Shown here: positions 1 through 7,749 of the stretch, piece after piece
How positions within the stretch are numbered: the stretch's first letter is position 1
Layout of the letters: the number at the start of each line of letters is the position of its first letter
Origin: Clostridia bacterium
GTDB lineage: Bacteria; Bacillota_A; Clostridia; Oscillospirales; CAG-272
DNA: 18,816 nucleotides
Assembly: GCA_017652965.1 (NCBI GenBank)
Contig: JAGBZZ010000289.1
Span: forward strand, 1 to 18,816
Direction: 5' to 3'
Made by a program: the position numbers and the translations under genes
The notes under the pieces: generated by a model
Seen by the model: only the letters and a program-made list of their open reading frames with translations
Database searches by the model: none
Told to the model about the DNA's origin: nothing

Positions 1-1
1 G

Positions 2-589
2 CACGGCATCCGCGAGGAGGTCGGCTGGCACCACGTATGGGGGATGGCGGCCTCGGCCGAGGAGAAGGATTACGTCCATTGCCTGCGGCGCGCAGTCCTG
101 GCTGAGGACAGCGCGGCCAGCTTCCATATCTGCCAGGTCGCCGCTTGGGAGCGGCAGTACGAAAACGGGGAAGCCCTGCATCCGACCTATGCGGCGGCGC
201 GGGAGTTTGCGGCCGATATTATCGTAGTGCGGTGCATCGAAAACTGCACGCATAAGGATTTCGACCATGCCCTGTTTAGCGGGCAGCTTGCCTCGCTCAT
301 CGATTACCTCGACAAAGAGAAAAAGGCCTCCCTCATCGTCACCACAAGCTTCTGGCCGCACCCGGGGGACAGCGCCCTGCGCGCCTTCGCAAGGATGCGA
401 GGGTGCCCCTGCATCGAGCTTGGCGACCTTGGCACAGACGATGCCATGAAGGCGATCGGCCTTTTTGAGCATCGGGGTGTTGCCAACCACCCGGGCGACC
501 TCGGTATGCAGAGGATCGCCGAGCGGATCGAGCCCCATCTTCTTTCTCTTGTACGGCAGAAAAAGGCCGAAAAGCAAGGGAATGTGTGA
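2..589 (+). CDS. SGNH/GDSL-type hydrolase, 5'-truncated by the window edge
   Basis: The reading frame is open from base 2 through to the TGA at 587-589, so the gene begins upstream; the ATG at 44 is internal. The visible part matches the C-terminal three quarters of a small SGNH esterase/deacylase family. A GMAASAEEKDYVH stretch follows the missing nucleophile block, an I-E-N motif (Asn codon at 242) stands in the oxyanion-hole position, and NHPGDLGM near the end carries the catalytic-type His (codon at 488). No membrane segment is visible. The nucleophilic Ser lies outside the window, so activity cannot be confirmed. It is followed after 24 bases by a GH3 gene on the same strand, suggesting that it removes acyl groups from an oligosaccharide before or after glycosidic cleavage. 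The substrate role is inferred; the family call is from motifs. Confidence 0.75.
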   Translation, partial: HGIREEVGWHHVWGMAASAEEKDYVHCLRRAVLAEDSAASFHICQVAAWERQYENGEALHPTYAAAREFAADIIVVRCIENCTHKDFDHALFSGQLASLIDYLDKEKKASLIVTTSFWPHPGDSALRAFARMRGCPCIELGDLGTDDAMKAIGLFEHRGVANHPGDLGMQRIAERIEPHLLSLVRQKKAEKQGNV

Positions 590-613
590 ATTTAACGATA
601 GGGAAGGCACAAA

Positions 614-2221
614 ATGAAAAGAAAACCTTACAAAGAGCTAGACCCCTCCGTCATGACGGCGGAGGAGAAGCTTGGGCTTCTCCTCTGTGCCCAGCTGAAC
701 CACGGTGAAAAGGATCTTGAGTACACGCTTACCATGATCCGCGAGCGCCGCCTTGGCGCTGTGTGGGTCCCCTTTCATCAGAAAAACCGCGATGAGGTTT
801 TGCGCCGCGTGCATGAGGCGGCCGATTATCCGATCCTCATCCTTTGCGATGCCGAGTGTGGCTATCCCGGCTACGAGATCCCGGCGGCCATCGCGCTTTC
901 GGCCGCAAACGAAAGGGCAGAGTACGCCCGCGCCTTCGGCCGTCTGACCGCCACCTGCTATTCCCGCCTTGGCTACAATACCATCTGCAGCCCGATCTTA
1001 GATCGGCGCACCTTCAATGCCCCCTGCGGCGGCACGACGCGGATCCTAAGCCCCGATAAGGAGGTCTGCGCCCGCCTTGCCGCCGAGATCTGCCGTGGCC
1101 TGCACGAGGGCGGCACCCTTTCGGTTGCCAAGCATTATCCCTCGCCCCAGCATTCAAGACCCTACGACACCCATATGCGGGAGGGCTACGCCGCCGACAC
1201 CCGTGAAGAGCTTCTTGAGGATGGGCTTTACCCCTACCGCAGGCTCTCTGAGGAGGATCTTATCGACGGCGTGATGGTGGGGCACGTGTGCCTGCCGAAT
1301 ATCGACCCTGATCGCCCCGCCTCGCTCTCCCGCCGTGTCACCGACATCCTGCGTGAGTGCGGCTTCCGCGGCTTTTACGTGACCGATGCCCTTATGATGA
1401 TGGGGGTTGCCATGCAGTACGGTGCGCACAGGCCGACAGCCATGGCCGTGGCCGCGGGATGCGACCTGCCCCTGCCGTGGGAGATCACCAACCGCGAGGC
1501 CTATGAGGTGCTTCTGGAGGGCTACCGCGACGGCACCATTACCGAGGAACAGCTGAACCTTTCGGTCGGGCGTGTGCTTTCTGCCCAGCACAGGGTCGCG
1601 CTTTTGCCGCAGGAGCCCGCGATCCGGGACGAGGACGTCGCGCATGTTGCGCGCATCGGGCGTGAGTGCATCTCGGGGGTGATCGAGGAGGGGCTTCTCC
1701 CCTCTATTTCGCGTGATGGCAAGCACCTCTTTATCCTTATGGTGGATATCGCCATGCGGTGCGACGAGGAGTTTGACGCCTTTGCCGTGGATTGGTATAA
1801 GCCGAAGAAGATCGAGGCCGAGATCCGCGCGCTCTTCCCGAATTCCGAGGTGGTCACCCACCCCAACTTCCCCAATCAGAAGCAAAACTACTTCCTCCTC
1901 AAAAGGCAGGAGGGGTACGAGGATATCGTCTATATCACCTACTACAAAAGCGAGGCCTTTACAGGCAAGGAGTGTCTGACCCGCCGTACGGTGGATCTTT
2001 TGGACGCCCTGCAGTGCAAGGGGCGGATCGCGGCGCATCTGCACTTCGGCAATCCCTTTGTGGCTACCGATGCCCCCTATATCCCCCGTGTGCTTTTAGG
2101 GCTTGGCAGTGAGGGCTGCATATCCCATACCCTGAGGATCCTGGCGGGGGATGCCCCGCTTCTCGGGAAGCAGCCCTTTGCGGAATACCTCAGCTTCCAT
2201 AAGCCGGGGGATCTTCTTTAA
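614..2221 (+). CDS. Glycoside hydrolase family 3, NagZ-like catalytic dyad
   Basis: A 535-residue protein without a signal peptide, so probably cytoplasmic. Residues about 15-340 form the GH3 barrel: the K173-H174 pair is followed by D185-T186-H187, which corresponds to the Asp-His acid/base dyad of NagZ-type beta-N-acetylhexosaminidases. The nucleophile is Asp258 in VTDALMMMG. Residues about 345-535 form an alpha/beta sandwich-like second domain. In NagZ the KH pair is followed by FPGHGDT; here the stretch is YPSPQHS, so the substrate-binding loop is altered. The start is the ATG 7 bases after AAGG. It sits between two SGNH hydrolases with gaps of only 24 and 18 bases, so co-transcription is likely. 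The likely activity is exo-hydrolysis of an N-acetylhexosaminide or related glycoside; beta-glucosidase activity is less likely because of the dyad. GH3 membership is firm, the substrate uncertain. Confidence 0.88.
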   Translation: MKRKPYKELDPSVMTAEEKLGLLLCAQLNHGEKDLEYTLTMIRERRLGAVWVPFHQKNRDEVLRRVHEAADYPILILCDAECGYPGYEIPAAIALSAANERAEYARAFGRLTATCYSRLGYNTICSPILDRRTFNAPCGGTTRILSPDKEVCARLAAEICRGLHEGGTLSVAKHYPSPQHSRPYDTHMREGYAADTREELLEDGLYPYRRLSEEDLIDGVMVGHVCLPNIDPDRPASLSRRVTDILRECGFRGFYVTDALMMMGVAMQYGAHRPTAMAVAAGCDLPLPWEITNREAYEVLLEGYRDGTITEEQLNLSVGRVLSAQHRVALLPQEPAIRDEDVAHVARIGRECISGVIEEGLLPSISRDGKHLFILMVDIAMRCDEEFDAFAVDWYKPKKIEAEIRALFPNSEVVTHPNFPNQKQNYFLLKRQEGYEDIVYITYYKSEAFTGKECLTRRTVDLLDALQCKGRIAAHLHFGNPFVATDAPYIPRVLLGLGSEGCISHTLRILAGDAPLLGKQPFAEYLSFHKPGDLL

Positions 2222-2239
2222 GAAAGGATAGGATGCCGT

Positions 2240-3244
2240 ATGGAACACACGAAGATCTTTGAAAAGGACGCACGGGTCGCCTTTATCGGTGATTCGATCA
2301 CCCACAACGGCCTGTACGTCGAGTATATCCAGCACTACTATGCATCCCACCTGCCCGACCGCCGCGTGCGGGTCTATAACCTCGGCATCGGTGGGGATGC
2401 CGCCGCCCATTCGCTGGGGCGGATCGAGGATATGCTGTCGGTCGAGCCGACCGAGGTGGTGGTCACCTTCTGCGGCAACGACCTTGGCCTTGCGCATTAC
2501 GGCCAAAGCCCAAGCGATGAGGATCTTGCCAAGCGTGCCGAGCGCCGCCGTGCCCATACCGAGGGGATGGTGCGCCTGGTGGAAAGGCTTCTTTCCCACG
2601 GCCTGCCCGTTACGCTTTGCTCGGCCATCGGGCGGGACGAGTACACCCCCGGCACAGAGGGGATCTGCAGCTATGGGGCGACCGATGCCCTCCGCGAAAT
2701 GTACGAATGCGACCTTGCCGCCCTTCTGGGGCGCTTGAAGAACACGGTCGATTACCTTTTTCCCATCATGTCCCTGCAGGAGGCGCTGGTCGCCTCGGGA
2801 TGTGGGACGCTCTTCCGTGTCGATCGCTCGCACGTCAATGACCTCGGCCAGGCCATCATGGCCAGGATCTTCCTCCGCGCCCAGGGGCTTCCGGTGGCCG
2901 TCCCCACAGTCTCCGATCTTCTCCTCGGCTGGCAGGAGCAGCCCCTGCCCGAGGGCTTGCACCGCCGCCGCAATGCGGGGCTTCGCTGGCGGGATCTTGC
3001 CTGGGTCTATCCGCATCAGAAGGACAGGACCCCGGATATGACCCTTGCCGAGCGGCTCGCCTTCTGGCGGCAGGAGCTTACGCGCGGGGATCTGCCCCCG
3101 TACTTTGTGAAGATGTACACAAACTACGTGGAAAACGCCGAAAAAGAGCCCGAGTACGTGGCCGAGTATCACGCCCTTTCCGAGGCGCTGTACGCCACCT
3201 CATCGGAGGATTCCGCCGCCGCGCGCGAGGTTCTTCGCATCTGA
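2240..3244 (+). CDS. SGNH/GDSL hydrolase (carbohydrate esterase-like)
   Basis: A 334-residue protein with all four SGNH blocks. G17-D18-S19 (IGDSIT) carries the nucleophile, Gly51/Gly52 in LGIGGDAA lies in block II, G79-N80-D81 forms the oxyanion-hole block, and D195-x-x-H198 (DRSH) completes the triad. The first 215 residues are the hydrolase fold. The last 115 or so are a charged, mostly helical extension (WRDLAWVYPHQKD onward) that I do not recognise. No signal peptide or membrane segment is visible, so it is probably cytoplasmic. It starts 18 bases after the GH3 stop behind repeated AGGA motifs, and transcription probably ends at the hairpin at 3279-3326. The expected reaction is removal of acetyl or other acyl esters from glycans; the exact substrate cannot be told from sequence. 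Confidence 0.85.
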   Translation: MEHTKIFEKDARVAFIGDSITHNGLYVEYIQHYYASHLPDRRVRVYNLGIGGDAAAHSLGRIEDMLSVEPTEVVVTFCGNDLGLAHYGQSPSDEDLAKRAERRRAHTEGMVRLVERLLSHGLPVTLCSAIGRDEYTPGTEGICSYGATDALREMYECDLAALLGRLKNTVDYLFPIMSLQEALVASGCGTLFRVDRSHVNDLGQAIMARIFLRAQGLPVAVPTVSDLLLGWQEQPLPEGLHRRRNAGLRWRDLAWVYPHQKDRTPDMTLAERLAFWRQELTRGDLPPYFVKMYTNYVENAEKEPEYVAEYHALSEALYATSSEDSAAAREVLRI

Positions 3245-3278
3245 TCCTGCCGTCCTTGCGTATCGCCATACAAAAAAG

Positions 3279-3326
3279 AAAAAACAGCCGATGAGGGAGC
3301 GTGTCCCCGATTTTCGGCTGTTTTTT
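3279..3326. terminator. Bidirectional rho-independent terminator
   Basis: The arms 3279-3291 and 3314-3326 are perfectly complementary over 13 bases (A-rich run, CAGCCGA / TCGGCTG, T-rich run). An inner GGGA/TCCC stem lies at 3295-3298 and 3304-3307. The A and T runs give a U-tract on either strand. It separates the convergent SGNH and ClC genes, ending both transcripts. Confidence 0.9.
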
Positions 3327-3330
3327 CGTG

Positions 3331-4914
3331 TTATGGGGTCATAAGATGCATGACCTCGTCGCTCTGCTCACCGCAAAGGGCGAGGAGCTCTCTGGCGGTG
3401 GCGGCGGGGTCGTAGGTGGTGTAATGCACCGTAACGGTGTCGCCCTCGGCGATCAGCGGGATGCCCGCCGTACGCACGGCACGCTTGAAGGAGACCACCA
3501 CGCAGGAATTGGGCCAAAGCACGTCCCGCAGCTCCATCCCCACCACAAAGGCGTCCTCCGTGACCGTCAGCGGTACCTCCACGGCGACCGCGCACTTTCC
3601 TTTTTTGATCTTGCGGATCTTGGCATGAATGACCGTGTCGGTCAGATCCTCAAGCCCCGAGGACTCGGCAATCAGAAGTGCTACGGTCATGGCCACGAGG
3701 ATAGAGAGGATGTTGTGGATCCCGCCCAGTGCCTCAATGGCAAAGATGCAGGCGGTCAGCGGTATGCGTGAGGTAGCCCCCAAAAAGGCGGTGATCCCGG
3801 TGACCACCATAAGCAGGTAAAGCTCCGCGCCGATAGCCCCGAGCGCGATCAGGGCGTCGGCACAGATCGCCCCGATGATCGCCCCAAAGGCAAGCGTGGG
3901 CAGAAAGATGCCGCCCGTCGCCCCCGAGGTGTTGGAGACGGTCATGCCGATGGCACGCACAAGGAAGAGAAGAAGCAGAAGATGCACGGCCGCCCCCGGG
4001 GTAAAGAGGGCATCGACCAGTGCGTGCCCCGTGCCAAGCGCATCGGCAAAGAAGAAGCCGACTATGGCGGTAAGCGCGAAAAGCAGGGGCAAAAGGATGC
4101 GTGAAGGGATCCTTTTATGGACGGCGCGCATCAGATGGTCAACAAGGTGGTAAAGGTGGGTAAAGAGGATGGAGACGATCCCGGCCGCGATCCCGACAAG
4201 AAGCGGGGCAAAAAGAAGGCGGGGCGGGATGGCGGCGATATCGGGGACGTGGAAGAACCCCACCGTGCCGATGCCAAGCGAGGCCAGCGCATGGGTCGTG
4301 GCCTGTGCCGAGGCAACCGCCACGGCGGCCACGCTTAAAAGCAGGGGGGAGAAGTGCTTGTGCAGCTCCTCAACCGAAAATACAATAGCGCTGATGGGAG
4401 ATGCGGTAGCGATCGAAAAACCGGCCGAGGCGCCCCCCGTCATAATATAGCGCCGCCAGCCCCGCCGCTTTTTACGGCTGAGGCAGGATGTGACCCCATC
4501 GCCGACGGCCGTGCCCATCTGCACGCACGGCCCCTCTGTGCCGAGGGGAAGCCCGCCAAGAAAGGTCAGAAGGGCGGATATCGGCAGAAGGAGGATGCCG
4601 GCAACCCAGCGAAAGCCAACGATCCCGCGGATCGCGGCGACAGAGGTGGGGATCCCACCCCCACGGCAGTTGTGTGAAAGCGAAAGCACAAGGCTTTCGA
4701 GAAGGCCGCAGGCGGCCGCCCCGAGGATAAGAAGGGGTAACCATATCGGCGCCTCCCGCACGGCGGCATAGGCCGAAAGCGAAAGCGAGATCCCAAGCTC
4801 TGCCAAAAGCTTGAAGGCCGTGACGAGGACGGCCGAAACGGCACCCGTCACCGCCGCAAAGGCAAAGCAGGGCAAAAGCATGCCGCATATATGATGATAC
4901 AGTCTTTTCTTCAT
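3331..4914 (-). CDS. ClC-family chloride channel/Cl-/H+ antiporter with TrkA-C domain
   Basis: A 527-residue multi-pass inner-membrane protein. The ClC signatures occur in order: GGGIP at 85-89, GTEGP at 125-129 with the gating Glu127, the internal E182-E183 pair (Glu183 aligning with the proton-path Glu203 of E. coli ClC), and GATGGIFLP at 331-339. The proton-path Glu favours an exchanger over a pure channel. Residues about 445-505 resemble a TrkA-C (RCK_C) regulatory domain. The first motif is normally GSGIP; here the anion-coordinating Ser is Gly. The start is the ATG at 4914, with GGGAGC seven bases before it. Longer in-frame starts up to 5109 would add a non-membrane, low-quality leader across the promoter and are rejected. 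It is monocistronic, converging on the upstream hydrolase run. The role is probably anion or pH homeostasis. Confidence 0.92.
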   Translation of the reverse strand: MKKRLYHHICGMLLPCFAFAAVTGAVSAVLVTAFKLLAELGISLSLSAYAAVREAPIWLPLLILGAAACGLLESLVLSLSHNCRGGGIPTSVAAIRGIVGFRWVAGILLLPISALLTFLGGLPLGTEGPCVQMGTAVGDGVTSCLSRKKRRGWRRYIMTGGASAGFSIATASPISAIVFSVEELHKHFSPLLLSVAAVAVASAQATTHALASLGIGTVGFFHVPDIAAIPPRLLFAPLLVGIAAGIVSILFTHLYHLVDHLMRAVHKRIPSRILLPLLFALTAIVGFFFADALGTGHALVDALFTPGAAVHLLLLLFLVRAIGMTVSNTSGATGGIFLPTLAFGAIIGAICADALIALGAIGAELYLLMVVTGITAFLGATSRIPLTACIFAIEALGGIHNILSILVAMTVALLIAESSGLEDLTDTVIHAKIRKIKKGKCAVAVEVPLTVTEDAFVVGMELRDVLWPNSCVVVSFKRAVRTAGIPLIAEGDTVTVHYTTYDPAATARELLALCGEQSDEVMHLMTP

Positions 4915-4947
4915 GACAGCTCCCATACTCATAAAAACGTACAGCCG

Positions 4948-4976
4948 ATTATAGCACATCCGACAGCAAAATGCAA
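4948..4976 (-). promoter_or_regulatory. Sigma-70-type promoter of the ClC gene
   Basis: Read on the minus strand: TTGCAT (4976-4971), a 17-base spacer and TATAAT (4953-4948), with TGC just before the -10 making it an extended -10. The predicted start near 4941 gives a leader of about 27 bases before the ATG at 4914. Confidence 0.75.
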
Positions 4977-5081
4977 TCGGCAATCTGTGAAAAAACCGCG
5001 CCCCCGCACAGAGGATCTTTGTAGGATCCCGGCACCGAGGGGTAAAAGCCGTCCTTGACGCAATTTGTTCGTGCAAAGCCC

Positions 5082-5110
5082 TTGCGTTTTTTCGGAAAAC
5101 GCGATACAAT
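5082..5110 (+). promoter_or_regulatory. Sigma-70-type promoter of the seven-gene operon
   Basis: TTGCGT (5082-5087), a 17-base spacer and TACAAT (5105-5110). The leader to the ATG at 5145 would be about 28 bases. It is divergent from the ClC promoter; the 100 or so bases between them hold no other clear signal. Confidence 0.7.
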
Positions 5111-5144
5111 AGAGAGGATAGAACAATACGAACGGAGACACGGT

Positions 5145-5627
5145 ATGCAAGCTACGGAAATTCGCTTTGCCGAGGTGGGCGACACCCCACTGATCCTCGG
5201 CTTTATCAAGGAGCTGGCGGCCTACGAGAAAATGTCGGATCTTGTGGTGGCCGATGAGGCTCTTCTTTCCGAGTGGATCTTTGAGAAGAAAAAGGCGGAG
5301 GTCATCTTCGCCATGGAGGGGGGACGTGAGGTCGGCTTTGCCCTCTTCTTTCATAACTTCTCCACCGTCCTCGGGCGGGCGGGGATCTACCTTGAGGATC
5401 TGTACGTCGCCCCCGCGTACCGCGGCCGCGGCCACGGCAAAGCCCTGCTTTGCACGCTTGCCCGCATCGCCCTCGAAAGAGGGTGCGGCAGGCTGGAGTG
5501 GTCCTGCCTGGATTGGAACAAGCCCAGCATCGATTTCTACCTTTCCCTGGGGGCAGAGAAGATGAGTGATTGGACGGTCTACCGCGTTGCGGGCGACACT
5601 CTGCGCGCCCTAGCCGACAAAAAGTAA
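5145..5627 (+). CDS. GNAT acetyltransferase, diamine/SSAT-like
   Basis: A 160-residue single-domain GNAT. It shows the SSAT-like N-terminal block (ELAAYEKMSD at 23-32), beta-4 LEDLYVAP, the acetyl-CoA pyrophosphate loop R93-x-x-G96-x-G98 and the C-terminal CLDWNKPSIDFY block typical of spermidine/spermine or thialysine acetyltransferases. The likely reaction is acetyl transfer from acetyl-CoA to a primary amine such as a polyamine or amino acid side chain; which one is unknown. An upstream in-frame start at 5055 exists but would place the promoter inside the coding region. The ATG at 5145 has a GGAG nearby and follows the promoter correctly. It is the first gene of a same-strand run extending to the terminator at 9384. 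Confidence 0.88.
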   Translation: MQATEIRFAEVGDTPLILGFIKELAAYEKMSDLVVADEALLSEWIFEKKKAEVIFAMEGGREVGFALFFHNFSTVLGRAGIYLEDLYVAPAYRGRGHGKALLCTLARIALERGCGRLEWSCLDWNKPSIDFYLSLGAEKMSDWTVYRVAGDTLRALADKK

Positions 5628-5675
5628 TGTATCCTTTACAAAAGACGGCACATATCCTTGCTCCCGGAGGTTACT

Positions 5676-6440
5676 ATGAACCCCTATCTTAAAAATCTTA
5701 AAAAGCTGGAATTCGTCGTGACCGATGCCTGCACGGGGAAGTGCCGCCACTGCTCGGAGGGGGATCATGCCGCCTGCGGCACCCATCTTGAGCCGAACCT
5801 CGCCTCAGATGCGGTCGCGCGGGTCGCGGCGGTCTATCGTCTTGAAACCGTCATGGCCTTTGGCGGCGAGCCACTGCTTTATCCCGAAACCGTAGAGGCA
5901 ATCATGCGTGCCGCGCTTGCCGCCGGCGTAGCGCACCGCCAGGTCATCACCAACGGCTATTTCTCGCGGGATCCGGGAGCGATGCGCGCTATGGCAGCCC
6001 GCCTTGCCGCGTGCGGCGTGAGTGACCTTCTCCTTTCTGTGGACGCCTTCCATGAGGAGTTTATTCCCATAGCCACCGTGCGCCGCTTTGCCGAGGAGGC
6101 GCAGGCTGCCGGCATCCCTATCCGCCTGCAGCCCGCATGGCTTGTCTCTGCCGAGGATGATAACCCTTATAATAGAGAAACGCGCAGGCTTCTTGACTCT
6201 TTTTGTGATACGGGTATCCCCATCGGCGGCGGAAACGTCGTTTTCCCCGAGGGGAACGCCTGCATTTATCTTGCCGGATATTTTACGGATGATCTGCCAA
6301 AAAACCCGTATGTAGAGGATCCGCGCGACGTGCGGTGCCTCTCCTTTTCGCCAAACGGCGAGGTGCTTGACGGCAATATCCGACACACCGATATTTTGAA
6401 GATCCTGGAAAACTATGCCCCGAGAAAGGAAGAAGCATGA
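5676..6440 (+). CDS. Short radical SAM enzyme
   Basis: A 254-residue cytosolic protein. The [4Fe-4S] site is C19-x3-C23-x2-C26 (CTGKCRHC), and the SAM-binding GGEP motif is at 63-66. A VITNGYF strand and LLLSVDAFHEEF follow, as expected of a partial radical SAM barrel. The C-terminus has only isolated cysteines (in NACIYL and VRCLSF), not a SPASM or twitch cluster. The start is the ATG behind a strong GGAGG; an in-frame TTG at 5658 lies upstream of that site and is rejected. The stop overlaps the next start as ATGA, so it is translationally coupled to the GNAT gene that follows. The substrate is unknown. The SVDAFHEEF block and the coupling suggest that the product may be modified by the GNAT. 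Confidence 0.85.
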   Translation: MNPYLKNLKKLEFVVTDACTGKCRHCSEGDHAACGTHLEPNLASDAVARVAAVYRLETVMAFGGEPLLYPETVEAIMRAALAAGVAHRQVITNGYFSRDPGAMRAMAARLAACGVSDLLLSVDAFHEEFIPIATVRRFAEEAQAAGIPIRLQPAWLVSAEDDNPYNRETRRLLDSFCDTGIPIGGGNVVFPEGNACIYLAGYFTDDLPKNPYVEDPRDVRCLSFSPNGEVLDGNIRHTDILKILENYAPRKEEA

Positions 6441-7228
6441 TTGATAAGCAGATCCTGAGGATCGCCATGGCGCAGTCGGCCATCGACCTTGGTGCCCGAG
6501 CGGCGGATTTTGAAAAAAGCGAAAACGTGATCGTGCCGTCGCACGAGGATGCACGGGCAAGAAAATATCTGCACCTTCCGTTCTCCTGCCAGCTGGTGTC
6601 CTATGGGAGCAACGTGGTGGCATCGGTATCCCCCGCGTGTCACGCGCTGACCGAGCGCTACATCGCCGCGTACCCTGTCGAGCATCTCTTTGAGACCCCG
6701 AACCTGCACGTCTTAAACGAGGCGCTTATGGAAAAGGGGCAAAGGATATGCTTTATGGCCGAGTACTTCCTGCCCGATACCGATAAGCTTTTCGCCGCGG
6801 GGGAGGAAACGCCGCCTCCGTATGACGTCCGCCTTTTGACATCTCCCGACTTCGCCGGGCTTTACCTGCCCGCCTGGTCGAACGCGCTATGCAAGGCGCG
6901 GCAGGAGCTGGACGTTTTAGGGATGGGTGCATATGACGGGGATACCCTTGTCGGCCTTGCCGCCTGCTCGGCCGATTGTGAGGAGATGTGGCAGATCGGG
7001 ATCGACGTCCTGCCCGCTTACCGCAGACAGGGCATTGCCTCCACCCTCACCCGCCGCCTGGCACGCGAGATCCTTCGCCGCGGTAAGGTACCCTTTTACT
7101 GCGCGGCCTGGAGCAATATACGCTCGGTGCGCAACGCCATCCGCGCAGGCTTTTTGCCGGCATGGGTCGAGATGACGGCAAAGCCCACCCGCACGGTGGA
7201 TGAGATGAACGGGGTGGCACGGGCATGA
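6437..7228 (+). CDS. Two-part GNAT acetyltransferase (Clostridia type)
   Basis: A 263-residue protein. Residues 1-125 form a conserved but functionally unassigned N-terminal half (block FETPNLHVLNE at 85-95, then CFMAEYFLPD). Residues about 128-255 form a GNAT domain with GIDVLPAYRRQGIAS, in which R196-x-x-G199-x-A201 is the acetyl-CoA loop, and YCAAWSNIRSVRNAIRAGF follows. I recognise this architecture as common in Clostridia, without an established substrate. Its ATG overlaps the radical SAM stop, and its own TGA overlaps the next ATG, so three genes in a row are translationally coupled. It probably acetylates a small molecule or peptide in the cytosol. The acetyltransferase class is firm; the substrate is not known. 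Confidence 0.85.
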   Translation: MIDKQILRIAMAQSAIDLGARAADFEKSENVIVPSHEDARARKYLHLPFSCQLVSYGSNVVASVSPACHALTERYIAAYPVEHLFETPNLHVLNEALMEKGQRICFMAEYFLPDTDKLFAAGEETPPPYDVRLLTSPDFAGLYLPAWSNALCKARQELDVLGMGAYDGDTLVGLAACSADCEEMWQIGIDVLPAYRRQGIASTLTRRLAREILRRGKVPFYCAAWSNIRSVRNAIRAGFLPAWVEMTAKPTRTVDEMNGVARA

Positions 7229-7743
7229 AAAGAGCCATAGTCATCGGATGCCCCGGCAGTGGAAAGACCACCTTTGCCGAGGGGCTGCACAGGGTAAGCG
7301 GCTTGCCGCTCTATCACCTGGATGCCATCTGGCACAAGCCCGACAGGACCCACATCACAAGAGAGGAATTCGATGCCCGCCTCGGTGAGATCCTGGCGAA
7401 GGATGTCTTTATCATAGACGGCCACTATAGCCGCACGGTCGAGCGGCGGATCGCGGCCGCCGATACCGTCTTTCTCTTTGACCTGCCCACCGAGGTCTGC
7501 CTTTCGGGTGCCATCGCCCGCCTTGGCCAAAAGCGCCCGGATATGCCCTTTTGCGATACGGTGCTGGACGAGCGCCTGAAGACCGAGATCGAGAAATTCC
7601 GGGAGGGGTGCCTGCCCACGCTTTATACCCTCCTGCACACCTACCGCGAGGGCAGGGAGATCGTGATCTTCAAAACGCGGGAAGAGGCAGATCGGTTTCT
7701 TCTGCACCCCGTCACCGATCGCCAAAATAAAGGAAAAGGATGA
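7225..7743 (+). CDS. P-loop kinase, FlaR/topology-modulation-like
   Basis: A 172-residue adenylate-kinase-like P-loop protein. Walker A is G8-CPGSG-K14-T15-T16. The LYHLDAIWHKPD block at 29-40 and the IIDGHYSRTVERR block at 63-75 are characteristic of the family annotated as DNA topology modulation protein FlaR, now viewed as small-molecule kinases of unknown substrate. Walker B is the hydrophobic VFLFD strand at 82-86. The start overlaps the GNAT stop as ATGA. There is no membrane segment. Phosphotransfer from ATP is likely, the acceptor unknown; nothing in the sequence supports a direct DNA role. Confidence 0.82.
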   Translation: MKRAIVIGCPGSGKTTFAEGLHRVSGLPLYHLDAIWHKPDRTHITREEFDARLGEILAKDVFIIDGHYSRTVERRIAAADTVFLFDLPTEVCLSGAIARLGQKRPDMPFCDTVLDERLKTEIEKFREGCLPTLYTLLHTYREGREIVIFKTREEADRFLLHPVTDRQNKGKG

Positions 7744-7749
7744 AAAAAC

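Noticed and set aside
1154..2044. Long minus-strand open frame opposite GH3
   Set aside because: Low-complexity His/Gly/Arg-rich translation typical of antisense frames; the GH3 frame has clear catalytic motifs.
2096..3172. Long open frame on the minus strand opposite the second SGNH gene
   Set aside because: GC-rich antisense shadow: no recognisable motif, and it lies fully across a gene with an intact SGNH triad and ribosome site.
4915..5109. 65-residue N-terminal extension of the ClC protein
   Set aside because: It would span the TTGCAT-N17-TATAAT promoter and adds a Cys/Arg-rich leader not seen in the family; the ATG at 4914 has a good ribosome site.
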